Shown here piece after piece: positions 20,891 to 32,200 of a stretch of 64,000 nt of DNA. The notes below the pieces were generated by a model. The model saw only the letters and a program-made list of their open reading frames with translations. It was not told the origin of the DNA and made no database searches. Source of the stretch: Vanessa cardui (lineage: Eukaryota; Arthropoda; Insecta; Lepidoptera; Nymphalidae); assembly GCF_905220365.1 (NCBI RefSeq), contig NC_061124.1, forward strand, positions 15,750,501 through 15,814,500, written 5' to 3'. Made by a program: the position numbers and the translations under genes. Position 1 is the first letter of the stretch. Each line of letters opens with the position of its first letter.

Positions 20891-21762
20891 TACTCATAAC
20901 TAGGCAACACCTGTATCCTTTAATAAATATCTTCTATATAATAATATGTAATATCAAAATTTTAAATCAAATTTCCTAATCTAAAATTAAGAGACAATTT
21001 GATAATGGATATAACAACAAAGTTAACAGAAACATTTTAATAATTTACAAATTCATGCAATCAAATATTTACAAAAAAATGCAAACTAAAAACGTGACAA
21101 TATACTCGCCTAATTTTTATAATGGAATACGCTCGGTCGAAATTTTGCTTAACCTTTATGTAGTTGTAGATAGAAGATTTTTTTATGTAATCTTTTTTAT
21201 TTATTTTATTTATTTATTGGGTTTGCTAGCGATTTTACATTTGTCATTCTAACATAAATATACAATTGTATAATATGCATACAAACATTATGTAAAATCA
21301 TTTAAAAGCAAACACTACAATGAAACTATTATTTACTATTACTTGCTACAACAACAAAAGTGATCTTCGAAATTTAATTATTTCATTTTTAACCCATTTC
21401 TACAATCAATACTAAGTTTTATTTAATTAGTTTTGATTTTACAGATTTATCTTCAATTAAAGCAGTAAATATCGCACTCTATTTCCTCCTAAATTAAATG
21501 TCGCATATATTGCATCAAATATAAATATTCACAGTATTCTTTTCACTCATGTCTTTGCCATCTGTGTTTCAGATATATTTGTAATATACGTATTATAATA
21601 CAAGTCATTTGAAATTTTTACACAAGAAGAACTGGTTTGTACATTTATATATAATAATAATATACTGGTATAGAGTTTCGTCTCAATCGCTATACTCTTA
21701 TAGTAAAAGGCTACATTATTTGTTATTATTATTATTTTTGAAACATAATCCATTTTGCAAGG
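20891..21762. other. Unassigned AT-rich DNA
   Basis: Nothing recognised. Frames of 65 and 131 codons here are low-complexity AT sequence; the longer one overlaps the RTE end on the other strand. Confidence 0.4.
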
Positions 21763-21875
21763 CGGCAGGCAAGAGCTGGATGCGAGTAGCCGGAGAAAGA
21801 CTATAGTGGCGTGAGCTAGAAGAGGCCTATATCCAGCAGTGGACAAAATCAGGCTGATGATGATGATGTTGATCC
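21763..21875 (+). mobile_element. RTE-type LINE, extreme 3' end
   Basis: Translating the plus strand gives S-W-M-R-V-A-G, a stop, then W-R-E-L-E-E-A-Y-I-Q-Q-W, followed by GGCTGATGATGATGATG. The 'LEEAYIQQW' end followed by a (GAT)n tail is typical of RTE-like elements in Lepidoptera. One in-frame stop shows it is dead. Confidence 0.7.
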
Positions 21876-21977
21876 CTTTTGTGATTCTTAATTTGTTTGT
21901 TTGTGGGGCTTTGTGTAAGCTCATCTGGTCTGATACAACCAATCACCAGACATTGCCTCGCAAAACAGCATCAAAGT

Positions 21978-22125
21978 GTATTGTTATATTCCGATTTAAA
22001 TGCTGAGTTAGCCAGTGTAATAACAGGAACGATTGACATAACGGTGCAAGGTTTTGTAAATTTTTGAAATCTATGGGCGGTGGTAACCATTTACCATCAG
22101 CTTGCCATTTTGCCCGCACGCTTCG
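21978..22125 (-). repeat. Interspersed repeat (family B), partial
   Basis: Minus strand keeps GATGGTAAATGGTTACCACC, the CATAGATTTC block, TTATGTCAATCGTTCCTGTT and ACTGGCTAACTCAGCATTTA. Confidence 0.6.
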
Positions 22126-22140
22126 AAAAAGATGTTAATG

Positions 22141-22403
22141 GAGTCGAGATGGCCCAGGGGTTAAAACGCGTGCAGCTTAACCGATGATTGCCGGTTCAAA
22201 CCCAGGCAAGCACCAATGAATATTCATGTCCTTAATTTGTGTTTATAATTCGTCTCGTACTCGGCGGTGAAGGAAAAAATCGTGAAAAACCCTATATGTG
22301 TATAATTTCAACGAAATTGTGCCACGTGAGTATCCACCAAACCAACTTTTCAAAGAGGGTGGAGGCCTTAGCCCAGCAGCGGGGCATTTACAGGCTGTTA
22401 TAG
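22141..22403 (+). mobile_element. SINE-1, near full length
   Basis: A box TGGCCCAGGGGT, B box GGTTCAAACCC, CTCGGCGGTGAAGGAAAA, GCCTTAGCCCAGCAGCGGGG and a tail that has become TAGTACTG-like. The 'gtggaatatgttccaaacc' portion is deleted or scrambled. Confidence 0.88.
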
Positions 22404-22905
22404 TACTGTACTTTAATGTTATAAATTACCACTAGCTTGCGATTTTTACATAGCATGGAACATTTCACGAACTAATTAGTTCACAGCTGAACTTAAAGAC
22501 TCCTACCCTAATCGTACTTAACGTCAATTTTTAAACAATTACTGGTAAATGAACTCGTAGTATTTGTGTGGGTTAAAGTGCCCAACTTTTGGCCGGAAAC
22601 CTCTCATCGTGCACTCACGCTGAGAATCTGCTGAATTTCATTAAACTTCGGCCAAGTTTTATAACAAAGTTTTTATTGTACGGCCTCACAATGCCTTATC
22701 GTAGACTTCCTGAACGTACAAACATTTAGTCTTATTTGACAATATTGTGCACATGTTTTATATTGTTTTATGTTCATGTGTAGAAATGTTAATATTAAAT
22801 CAATAAATCATGGCTATGGTGTATGTTAATTTGATTATAGATATTATTCGAGCAAGTAAAACTCCTTGGTTTTTTATAAATCGTCATTAAATATACAATC
22901 GAATT
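22404..22905. other. Unassigned DNA
   Basis: Around 22570-22660 the sequence is less AT-rich but unrecognised. No gene seen. Confidence 0.35.
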
Positions 22906-23096
22906 TGATCTCATTAGACTCTTCTAATATTATCAGAGTTTCTCTACTATATTGTACATGTATTATTCATACAAACCTTTCTCTTAAATCAATCTAGTGA
23001 AAAAAACCGCATCAAAATCCGTTGAGTAATTTTAAAGATCTAAGCATACATGGGGACAGACAGTGGTCAGTGACTTTATTTTATACTATGTATTGA
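22906..23096 (-). mobile_element. Helitron-like element (family D), 5' part
   Basis: Minus strand starts TCAATACATAGTATAAAATA and keeps CAACGGATTTTGATGCGG with AAAGGTTTGTATGAATAATA. The CTAG end is missing. Confidence 0.55.
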
Positions 23097-23644
23097 TGAT
23101 ATTTATCAAAACACAATTAAATTCCGGGTATCGAAACCAAAATAGATAACTTCTTACTTAATACATAATTTCGAAAATGAATCGTAACGTAATATTTAGA
23201 CACAAATCAAAGCTATTAACAATAACGTTATTGTATTATTCGATACAAAGAGAATATTTGAAATACATGCTAACGAGCAACGTGGTTAGGAAAACGCTAA
23301 CGAGTCAGCAAAACTAGATCGGAACCGAAAGGGGAAACTAGCAATTGATTCGCTAATACGCCTTTTCGATGTTAGCAGGTATTTTGCAAGAGTTACCATT
23401 TAGACAACTTTGCCTTTGTTAATACTTGTATTTGTATTTGATCGTATAGAGGATGTTAGGTAGCGAATGAATGGAATAATAGATATATTAGTTTATTTAT
23501 TTAAGTTATTGTCATAGCAACCATTTCACCTTGAACAAGTAACTCACTCGATCCTAAGGATGCTGCACAGCACTAAAGTTATATAACAATAAGGTGATGC
23601 CATACTTAATCACAATTATTTTGTGTCTTTCTGTTTTAGTATAA
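23097..23644. other. Unassigned DNA
   Basis: Nothing recognised. Confidence 0.4.
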
Positions 23645-23812
23645 AAAAGTGAGTGTGGGTCTCATCTTCCAAGAAGACGACAAGATTGAATTCCAGCAAA
23701 GATCTGTTGATATTTTGTAAAAATATAAAACGCCAAAATGTATTAAAGTAGAATGTATGAAAAGCCGCGAACTGTGACTGTAAATGAGAGTCCGTGGATG
23801 ATGAAAATTAAA
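23645..23812 (-). repeat. Interspersed repeat (family F)
   Basis: Minus strand shares ATCCACGGACTCTC, ACATTTTGGCGTTTTATATT and CAGATCTTTGCTGGAATTCA with 26890-27015. The class is unknown; the 103-residue frame is not considered a gene. Confidence 0.55.
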
Positions 23813-24650
23813 TAATAAAAAAAGTATATAAATTAGAAGTTTCAACGCTATGACATAATGCCATCTAGTATACGGAAGTAACAATAAATATATTAATGAT
23901 TTTGAACTCAACTTGTTAATTTTTTTTTCTATAATAATTATCGTCAAAGTTAAAATAGAATAGAACTAAATAAATAAATAAGGATGAAAGTCGAAATTTA
24001 AGGTGACTAGCTAAATTATTATAATAAAATCGTCATTAAAAATATGATTATAAGCTAAATAATATAAATATTCAGTCAGTTACATAAAAATTCTACTTAA
24101 ATGTATGTTTGAAAAGACAACAAAGTGTAAATTTGGTAATTTTACTCAACAGCATTCGCGGTAAAAAAATACGAATGTTAACTGATGTAAATACGGCTCG
24201 CCTGGTGTATTTTAGTTACTTTCATAGTATAATTCTCTATGCCATTCTATTCTAGGGTAATGTAGCTGATATTAATACGATCTTTGTTCAGCGGAAGAGG
24301 AATATTCTCGTTATTTATAACTCGGACTCCAAAGACTCATAAAAGAGTAATTTAAAGAAATCAAAATATTCAGTTACGTTATAAATTATCGATAAGATAT
24401 ATTTTTTAAATTACTAATTAAATAGTGAAGTAGGAAGTATGAAGCAGCTGCTAATAGTATGACCGCTTGAAAGAGCGTAATGTCGCTTACCTTCACGACG
24501 ATCAGTCTACCACAAGACCAATAGATATTTCAAATCAAAAAAGTACCTATGCATCTATTTTTTTTATGAAAAACTTGCCAGACTGGCATAAGGGCCAACT
24601 GGCATAAGTGATCAGTAGTGATCACCAACAACCTAAATTGTCAAATGAAA
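23813..24650. other. Unassigned AT-rich DNA
   Basis: Nothing recognised. Confidence 0.4.
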
Positions 24651-24945
24651 ATCTACTTTATTCAAGGAGGCTTTTACAAACGCTTTTGAATCGTCATTTA
24701 ATAACTACATTAAGTGAAGTCAAATAAAATCAAAATAAACTTTATTCAAGTAGGATTTTACAAGCACTTTTGAATCGTCATTTTACAATTAAGTGAAGCT
24801 ACCGGAAAGTAGAATCTACCGAGAAGAACCGGCAAGAAACTCAGTAGTTACTCTTTTTTAACATTTAAAAATACAAAGTCATTTTAGTTGAACTAATAGT
24901 TAAGCTATCACTGGTTCGAAAAGTATACTCCACCGAGAACAAAAT
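24651..24945 (-). mobile_element. LINE 3' end inserted into another LINE 3' end
   Basis: Outer copy: ACTTTATTCAAGGAGGCTTT at 24655 to 'aagtgaag' at about 24718, resuming with GCTATCACTGGTTCGAAAAG at about 24904. Between them is a second copy of the same family, starting with the tail AAATCAAAATAAACTTTATT and running to AAACTCAGTAGTTACTC. Reverse-complemented, both end in AATAAAG and a (TTTGAT)n-like tail. The 24,650-24,720 and 24,900-24,945 pieces fit together only if the inner copy is removed. Confidence 0.7.
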
Positions 24946-25396
24946 ATAATAATCCTCATAAAATATTTTAAAGAAACATACTATAGTAACCACCATAACG
25001 TGTTATATTTTATTGAAATTAATAGTTAACGTCACTGGAGGCAAAATAAACTTTTACACCGACGAAATTAGTAGCATTATTCTGAACTATTATAGACCAT
25101 TTGTACCTCTTACAATTAAATCGCTTCGATCTATACATCAAGCGGTTTGTCACTATGTATTCACGGTCAATTGAACACGTTGGCAGCCCTTTGTGTTCTT
25201 CGCAGACGTAAGGTGAAGTGCGAACGCCTTATTGATCTTTTATTTGTTTGATGGGTATAGTTCAGGTGCTCTTTGCAATCCAAGAGTTTTTAGATTGAAG
25301 TCTCTCGATTTTGCTAACACTACGACTTGGGCAAATATTTTTAATTGGATAAAAAATCGTGTAATTTTTTTAATGTGTGCAATAAGTAAAACTTGA
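24946..25396. other. Unassigned DNA
   Basis: Nothing recognised. Confidence 0.35.
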
Positions 25397-25598
25397 CGAC
25401 CTCCGGGGTCGAGTGGTGTATACAATGGTTTTCATAGGTACGCCACTCCGAGATCCCGGTTTCCCGACAGAGTTGATGTAGATTATCATTAGTATTCTAT
25501 GTTATCTTGGGTCTGGTCATTTTCCATAACACAAGTGCTACTTACAAGGGGATCAGAGTAATTTATGTGATGTCGTCTGATATTTTAAATAAATATTT
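25397..25598 (+). mobile_element. Second tRNA-derived SINE (SINE-2), decayed B box
   Basis: Starts CGACCTCCGGGGTCGAGTGG (A-box region) and keeps GTACGCCACTCCGAGATCCC, TTCTATGTTATCTTGGGTCT and AACACAAGTGCT. The B box is decayed to CCGGTTTCCCGAC, and the 'gtttgtggtaccgtcg' segment is deleted. Confidence 0.75.
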
Positions 25599-26257
25599 TT
25601 TTAAATAAAAACAAAAAGTAATGAAGATTTGAAATACAAATTTACATCAATCTGAAAATCTGCAACGCGTAAAGTTTATTATCCAAATGTTCAACTCGGG
25701 ATAACTAAACGGTTCGTTCTGGCGTACATCAGATAATTCGTCGTTGTTTAAAATTTACCCAGTATACCGAGTGTGCTGCACGCTCCCAGCATCAGCCTGG
25801 CTGAGTTATGGGTGATGCCGCGCTGATAGGCGTACTAGGATTTATTGAACGTAATTGCTGTACCATGGATGCATTGTGTTGTAATATCGCTAGCGTTTAG
25901 GATGCACATTGGACCTAATATATTCCAACTGTTAATAAAATAGTTTGACTGTGTTTTATTGATACGTTAGTATAAAACAAGCGTTCTAAAATTAAATCGA
26001 ATTGAAATTTAATAAATTTTGATAATGTTTTATTTTATAATGATCAATCACCTGTCACGTCAATATAAATGAAACCTACCATCTACCATCAACTTATATA
26101 AAGAGATAAAGTATGCAATATATGTATAGTATATAGTTGATTGGTGAAACACGAGTTAACATTTGGACCGCCTTATCATAAGTAGACACCTTCGCGGTAC
26201 ACATTGACGCTGCAGTTTATATAAATCTTTCCTTAGATAGCCAATTCTACTATATGT
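25599..26257. other. Unassigned DNA
   Basis: Near 25770-25900 base composition is more balanced (CACGCTCCCAGCATCAGCC) but no frame or repeat is recognised. Confidence 0.35.
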
Positions 26258-26495
26258 CGACAACCGTGGTCGAGTGGTGTGTACACCGGTTTTCAATGGT
26301 ACGCTACTCCGAGGTCCCGGGTTCTATTCCCGGCCAAGTCGTTGTAGATTATCATTAGTTTTCTATGTTGTCTTGGGTCTGGGTGTTTGTGGTACCGTCG
26401 TCATTCTGACTTTCCATCACACAAGTGCTTTAGCTACTTACATTGGGATCTGAGTAATGTATGCGATGTTGTCTTATATTCATTTATTTATTATT
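26258..26495 (+). mobile_element. SINE-2, near full length
   Basis: A-box region ACCGTGGTCGAGTGGTGTGT and a B box that reads GGTTCTATTCCCGG (one base from GGTTCGATTCC). The body has TTTTCTATGTTGTCTTGGGT, GTTTGTGGTACCGTCGTCAT and CACAAGTGCTTTAGCTACTT. The copies at 43488, 53001 and 57254 share this order. Confidence 0.85.
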
Positions 26496-26889
26496 ATTGT
26501 TCTTATATGCCTTGATCATATAGTTTCTTGTTAGTGATTGCTCATCTTTAAATCGGATTACAAGAATCCTAAGTATTATTTTAATGGTCGATGCTGCCTC
26601 ACACACAAATTATTACACATATATTCTTTTAAATTCCTAGCACAATGTAACATACTGTAAAATATTTTAAATATCTTTTCGGGCTATTTAGTTCCAAGAT
26701 AATATGCAATAAAGGCTACGAATCCTACAAAAATGTCAGAGACGCAATTCGGTGACTTTTCCAAGGTACTGTTTTAGAAATAATTCCAGGCTCAGTGGCA
26801 CACTCGCCCTCGCTGACTCACGGTGAAGCCACTAGCACCGTGCACTCATTTTACGTTCACATATAAGATCTGGAATTGCCAGTGAATTT
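26496..26889. other. Unassigned DNA
   Basis: Nothing recognised, apart from a less AT-rich patch near 26790-26850. Confidence 0.35.
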
Positions 26890-27015
26890 TTTATTTATTT
26901 ATTTATGTTACAACATCCACAGGCTCGCAGATGCCCGTGCCTTTTTTACATTTATATTTTAAACATTTTGGCGTTTTATATTTTATACTAAACATCAGCA
27001 GATCTTTGCCAGTGG
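26890..27015 (+). repeat. Interspersed repeat (family F)
   Basis: ACAACATCCACAGGCTCGCA, ACATTTTGGCGTTTTATATT and CAGCAGATCTTTGCCAGTGG match 23645-23812 in reverse. The first 40 bp also match 14793-14833. Confidence 0.55.
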
Positions 27016-28025
27016 AATTAAAATATTATAAAAATTTTCTTGTACATGCACTGAAGTATTTGATTACTCAAATTATAGCACAAAAACATTATTTGTAAAG
27101 AATTATAATTGCTAATTTATTGAATATAGAATTAAATAAAGAAACACTTTTTATCATACAGTACTGTTTAATTCTAAAAGGGTTTAACATTACTGTAATA
27201 TAAGAGAAAAAATACATTTCAGTTCTAGATCCCATATTAATAAAACTCTTAAACTATGTGGCTGATTAACTTAAAGATAACGCTCTCACTGGTGGTTCCA
27301 ATCATACGGTTGCTAAGTAGTTTAGTAAGTTGTGGGAATATAAAATGTCAAGTCCTTGGGGTTAATCTGGGGATGCAAGATTGTATGGAAGTTAAATGCG
27401 AAATTAGTAATATTAAAAACAGTGCCTATGTTTCTGTTTATAAATTAAAGCCAGATTAAAATTGGTACATCAATTACGCCATTTTCGTGGTAAGAAAAGT
27501 TTCATAATGTTTCTTTGAAGAGAGCTTATTCCACTTGGCGATCGAAGTGATGAGGAGCATTGGTAGTACACAGTTATATAAAATCTAAAAAAAAAGTCAT
27601 TTACTTGGAAATTATACCAATGAGGTACCCCATCGAACTCAAAGCCAGTATAAAAGTATTTAACGTAATTAATAAGTGATTTTAGTATAAAAAATCCAGT
27701 GTCATTTCCAGTCAACAATATCAAGGCGGGGCGAGGCTAGGATGCAGGCATTTCGCGCGGAAACATTTAATAATTTTACTCTAAGAACTTGGCAAAATGA
27801 ATTCTGAAGAGCTGAGTAAACCAGCCAGCGAGAACGCAATGTATACCTAAAAGTAGTTATAAAGAACTAAGAACAAATGATTCTGTTGGCAATCTTTCAA
27901 CGAACACCCTTGCACTTCTTCTAAACTTTCATGTGTATTCATTTCAAAGTAAATATTTAAGATTAAAGACTGAATAACGATTTTCTTGAGACTTCACTTA
28001 ATGTATATTTGTTTCCTATTGCTAA
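27016..28025. other. Unassigned AT-rich DNA
   Basis: Frames of 67 and 84 codons show no recognisable domain. Nothing else is recognised. Confidence 0.4.
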
Positions 28026-28215
28026 TCATTACATTGTATAAAACAAAGTCGATCATCGCTGTATGTCCCTGTTTATGCTTAGATCTTTAAAATTACAAAG
28101 CGGGTTTTGATACGGTTTTTAACAGGTTGAGTGATCAGATAGGAAGGTTTTTTACATAATACATGGACAGTATAGTAAAGAAACACTAATAGACATTTTC
28201 TACTATATTAAGTTT
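28026..28215 (+). mobile_element. Helitron-like element (family D), 5' part
   Basis: Starts TCATTACATTGTATAAAACA after an A. It keeps GTTTATGCTTAGATCTTTAA, GCGGGTTTTGATACGG and ACAGTATAGTAAAGAAACAC. The CTAG end is absent. An imperfect hairpin at 28249-28273 (GCTGGTTCC / GGACCAGC) lies beyond it. Confidence 0.55.
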
Positions 28216-29072
28216 TTTTAAATAATCGTTCATTTGAATATATATTAGCTGGTTCCAGTATACAGGACCAGCTTCGGTGCGTTTTCATATACTTAATTTG
28301 TCTTTATTATTCACCTCATTCACCGTATAACCTCTCACTCCACCACCTCAGTCAATGTATAATAATAAAAATCATAAGAAGAAGGTCTATCGTGGGCAAA
28401 TTTCAACGAGTTAAGGAACTGCAACTTAAATTCTAGTTCTGTGAAAAATTTCCTCCACAGTTTGCATAATTATAGTTTTTATGCAATAAAATATTTTTTT
28501 AAATGTATAATTTTGATTACAATTGACTTATTTTTTAAAGAACAATTTGTCTGTCACTTGAAAGCGCAAAGATAAGTAGCACACGGACCAAAATTTTTGG
28601 CGAGGAGGTATATGAGGACCTGATCGGTACACAGAGAGATACCGCTTCAAAAAACTGCCACATCCAGTTTTTTTTAATCTAAAATATTATTATTTACTTG
28701 CTTCCACAGCTTTGTGTAAGCTTGCTTGAGTTACCACCCTCTTATTACCGATTCGTTCAACGTAATTCAAGCAACATTGCTTTGTATTGTTGTCTTCCAG
28801 TGCAAAGATTGTAATTACAGGCATTAAAGAACATAACGCAGCAGTGAATAAAAAGGCAATGTTGAAGCTGGGGTTAAATCTAATGTAGATATAAAAAAAT
28901 ATATTCCGCGGGATTACGGGATAGAGATTTTTAAGATTCAAGGGTTTTCATTGCTTTGTATTTCTTTTACAAAGCAATGATTTCTTTTTCATATAAATAA
29001 TTTTCACAAGATACAAAGGCTGCATTGTCATTCTTAAAGTTTAGTTTTTAAGGCATTCGATGCCTTCATAAC
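28216..29072. other. Unassigned DNA with a 13-bp hairpin
   Basis: Perfect arms TCATTGCTTTGTA (28948-28960) and TACAAAGCAATGA (28968-28980) enclose a 7-base loop. An 83-codon minus-strand frame at 28690-28941 has no recognisable family. No gene claimed. Confidence 0.4.
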
Positions 29073-29196
29073 CAGATTTTTGTTTACTATCAATATACTC
29101 ATAAATAATATATATATGTATATTATTTATGAGTATTATGAGTATATATATATATGTATATTATTTATGAGTATATTGATAGTAAACAAAAATCTG
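29073..29196. repeat. 124-bp AT-rich palindrome
   Basis: CAGATTTTTGTTTACTATCA at 29073 pairs with TGATAGTAAACAAAAATCTG ending at 29196. Inner arms ATACTCATAAATAAT and ATTATTTATGAGTAT continue it, with TATATATGTATATTA repeats at the centre. It looks like a small foldback element or cruciform-prone site. Confidence 0.8.
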
Positions 29197-29649
29197 ATTT
29201 TACAGGATTATTAATAAATAAGTATACAAGAGGTAATTATTCTATAAATTACTAAATATAAATAGATAAACAAGTAAGGAGACAATGAATCTATGTTTAG
29301 CTTAAATATTTTCCGCCAAGTGGAGCTCGTTTGAACGCTATTGTGAAGTACTCGCTTGGAATATTCTTAAGGATGCTGCCGTTCATGGTCTTCTAAGATC
29401 CTCATATTGTCTGTATTTAAATTGATTTCGTTTACTTCATGGAACATCTTGTATAAAGACTTAATTAGTTTAATCACCCGTTTATTTTTAATAATAATAA
29501 TTCTTAGTATTAAATGATTTCATTATTAATACTGTTCTTGGTTAATATCTACACCTTATAAAGAACCTATCTGCAACAATGTCGTGATTAAGCAGTGAAT
29601 GGAATTGCGCTATTACACATATATGTTTATATATGTATATATTGAGAGT
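29197..29649. other. Unassigned AT-rich DNA
   Basis: Nothing recognised. Confidence 0.35.
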
Positions 29650-29860
29650 ATTCGAATCGGTGGATGAGGTAAGAGTTGATTGAATTGGAGGCCCGCATAG
29701 ACGGGCTAACCGTCAGGGCGTCACAGTAGCGTACAATCATCGAAAAGTCGGAGAGGGTACCGCTGATTTTTTAGTTGGTACACCGGTGTGGCACTAGCAA
29801 GACCCACATGCCCCTTCACATGGGGTGACGCATAGTGTGTTTTTCCAGCGTAAATAAAAA
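29650..29860 (+). repeat. GC-richer segment resembling a lepidopteran repeat
   Basis: GGAGGCCCGCATAGACGGGC, ACCGTCAGGGCGTCACAGTA and GACCCACATGCCCCTTCACA stand out from the AT-rich surroundings. The pattern is familiar to me from moth and butterfly genomes but has no second copy in the window, so the call rests on memory. Confidence 0.3.
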
Positions 29861-30580
29861 GGTTAGAGTTAAATGATTCTTAATTCAAATACAAAAGTGC
29901 TTATAAGACTCTTGGAAAAAATTATCTACTTTTGGCAAATTTTCTAAGATTTTTAATAGAAAAAAAAATACAAAAACTGGATTACAAAAAATATTTATAT
30001 GTTGCTATCTCCTTTCTATCTTTCTATTCCAGGTTTAGTTTCATAATTCCTTAACAACATAATGTTATAACTAAAAGCAATAAACCTACCGCTACTCGCC
30101 ATTAGATAACCTAAAATAGAACTAAAACAAACTATGAACATTAAATTAAAATCTAAGCACAGAACTCGAGTTTATAGTTTAAGCGAAGCAAAATTGAAAA
30201 GTTAAACGATTGGAGATAACAAGTAAGTTTAAGTTAAGTGGAGTGATTTGGTTTATCGGAGCTAATCTATAGTTAAGTTAACACTATTGTTAGGAAATGT
30301 TCTAACATTCATGTGTTCATTTCATTCGTTGTAAATTATCATTCTTTAGATATTATTTATAACAAGTGCACTGGATAGTTCAGGGGATTGTATTTATATG
30401 GAAATAGATTGATGATGATCAACAAAGTCTAATGATCTTCGCCTTTCCTTTACACACTAGATAGATAACGAGTAAATGTCATCGAAAATTGTCATACTAG
30501 AGGACTTTAAAACACAGCACCCATAATCACACTCGTGTGTGATTGGCACAAGCCAAAAAACGTTTCAATTTATGCATTAA
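29861..30580. other. Unassigned DNA
   Basis: Nothing recognised apart from the left target duplication of the next SINE at 30570-30580. Confidence 0.35.
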
Positions 30581-30733
30581 GAGTCGAGATGACCCAGTGG
30601 TAAGAACGCGCGCATCTTAACCGATGATTGCGGGTTCAAACCCAGCGTGGTGGAATATGTTCCAAACCTTCTCCTCAAAGGGAGAGGAGGCCTTTAGCCC
30701 ACCAGTGGAAATTTACAGGCTGTTGTTGTTGTA
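30581..30733 (+). mobile_element. SINE-1 deletion variant with 11-bp target duplication
   Basis: A box TGACCCAGTGG and B box GGTTCAAACCC are followed directly by GCGTGGTGGAATATG, so about 140 bp of the usual body is gone. The 3' block and TTGTTGTTG tail are intact. TTATGCATTAA occurs at 30570-30580 and again at 30734-30744, flanking the element, which marks it as a genuine retrotransposed insertion. Either the short form itself moved or the deletion came later. Confidence 0.92.
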
Positions 30734-30744
30734 TTATGCATTAA

Positions 30745-31529
30745 CCCTAAATGTTTTTTGCCATAGAAGCCGACATTTGTTATACACATGGTCACTATCC
30801 ACCGAGTTATATTATCTATATGAGCAGCGAAGGAGATACACCACAGGAACCAGAAGAAACATAATAGTACTGGTATAATACATACATTATAATTAGTAAG
30901 ATAATTGTGTACTTATTTTTGCGATTTTCTCTTCATTTTAATAATTGCAGCTTTGGAATGAATAATATAATTTTCCAACAAGGAAACTACAAGTAATAGT
31001 GAGAGCCGCTCAAAGGAGTCTCAGTACTGATTTAGATAGAAGCTGCAACATTAAGAATATTATGAAATATTTATTTAACTTGTTAAGAATGAAATCCGTT
31101 AATTTAAAAAATAAAGACTTTATCATTGCCTCTATCAAGCATAATAAATTGTTTTTAATAAATAATGTATATATATATAAGGAATATTATATATTATTTA
31201 TAAAATTGTATAACTACATATATTGTATATATATTAGTTATACTATAACTTACATATATTGTAATTATTTCACATAAGAAAATTTTTCTAATGAAAAATC
31301 TAATCTAAATTCCATTACCTTATTCAATACGAAGATACAATTATAATGATAATTACCAATGCATATATTTATTAGCAATACAAACATATACCTATATAAT
31401 ACATATATAACCATATTCATTTTCTATTTCAAAGAAACCTATGAAAAACTAATAATCAGCAACAAAACAAAACTGATAACTTATTTCTTAGGATATCCTT
31501 CAGCGAAACGCCACAGATATCAAAGTACA
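30745..31529. other. Unassigned AT-rich DNA
   Basis: Frames of 92 and 108 codons are AT-rich chance frames. Nothing recognised. Confidence 0.4.
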
Positions 31530-31606
31530 TTAAAATTCATAATTCCAACGGAACGGAAAACTCCGATCCCAGATTATTGGATGAAATGGAACATCCCGGG
31601 GGAAGC
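31530..31606 (+). repeat. Second half of a diverged dispersed repeat pair
   Basis: Resembles 1846-1919: shared TTCATAATTCC-type start, CTCCGATCC, AGATTATTGGATGAAATGGA and a CCCGGGGGAAGC-like end. Confidence 0.4.
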
Positions 31607-31794
31607 TCGCTACTTTTTCTCGGATACGGTTTGTTCTGCTATACTGATTAATATTTCTCCATCTCTTTTTGTCGCATTTATTTAGAGAGAGATGATATAT
31701 AAGTATATGTATATATCGTGTGATTGGAAGCCGAGTCTAACTAAATAAAACTAGATAAAGTAATATGAAATCTTACTGGACTTATTTCCTTTTG

Positions 31795-31960
31795 AGGAAA
31801 TTTTGGAGTTTCATCCACCACCCTGTTTCCTCACAACATAACCCTTTACTGCATATTACTGGTGAATTATAAATACAATTTAAGGAGTACTTATCTCGAC
31901 TCGAACCGGCAATCTTCGGTTAAGATTTACATACAATCGCCCCTTGGGCGTCTCTTTATC
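31795..31960 (-). mobile_element. SINE-1, strongly decayed
   Basis: Minus strand keeps a B-box-like GGTTCGAGTCGAG next to CTTAACCGAAGATTG, and further on 'tgaggaaacaggg' and 'gtggatgaaac'. It is identified by order only. Confidence 0.45.
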
Positions 31961-32200
31961 CTTGGACAATAAATTACCGATATCGTAAATCTATTGTTAA
32001 ACAAATGGCTTTAATTTCAAAATTTACAGTACAAAATCATAGCAGACTTCAATCAATAGCAGCCGAAGCGTTGGCAAGAATCGAATCATAAATTTACTTA
32101 ACCCAGATGTTGGTACAATTTGCATTCTGCATAATATTCGTATTCTCGTCACCAGTTTATTCATCTGTCCCGAAGCCTTTGTCTTTGGTTTACGACTGTT
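31961..32200. other. Left flank of the tandem array
   Basis: An 86-codon minus-strand frame (32024-32284) crosses the array edge at 32201 and is intact only for the first unit. No domain is recognised, but it shows that the left edge of unit 1 is the ancestral junction. Confidence 0.4.

Noticed and set aside
23636..23947. 103-codon minus-strand frame
   Set aside because: Overlaps the family-F repeat and AT-rich flank.
31359..31685. 108-codon plus-strand frame
   Set aside because: AT-rich low-complexity start and no domain; its later part is the diverged repeat shared with 1846-1919.
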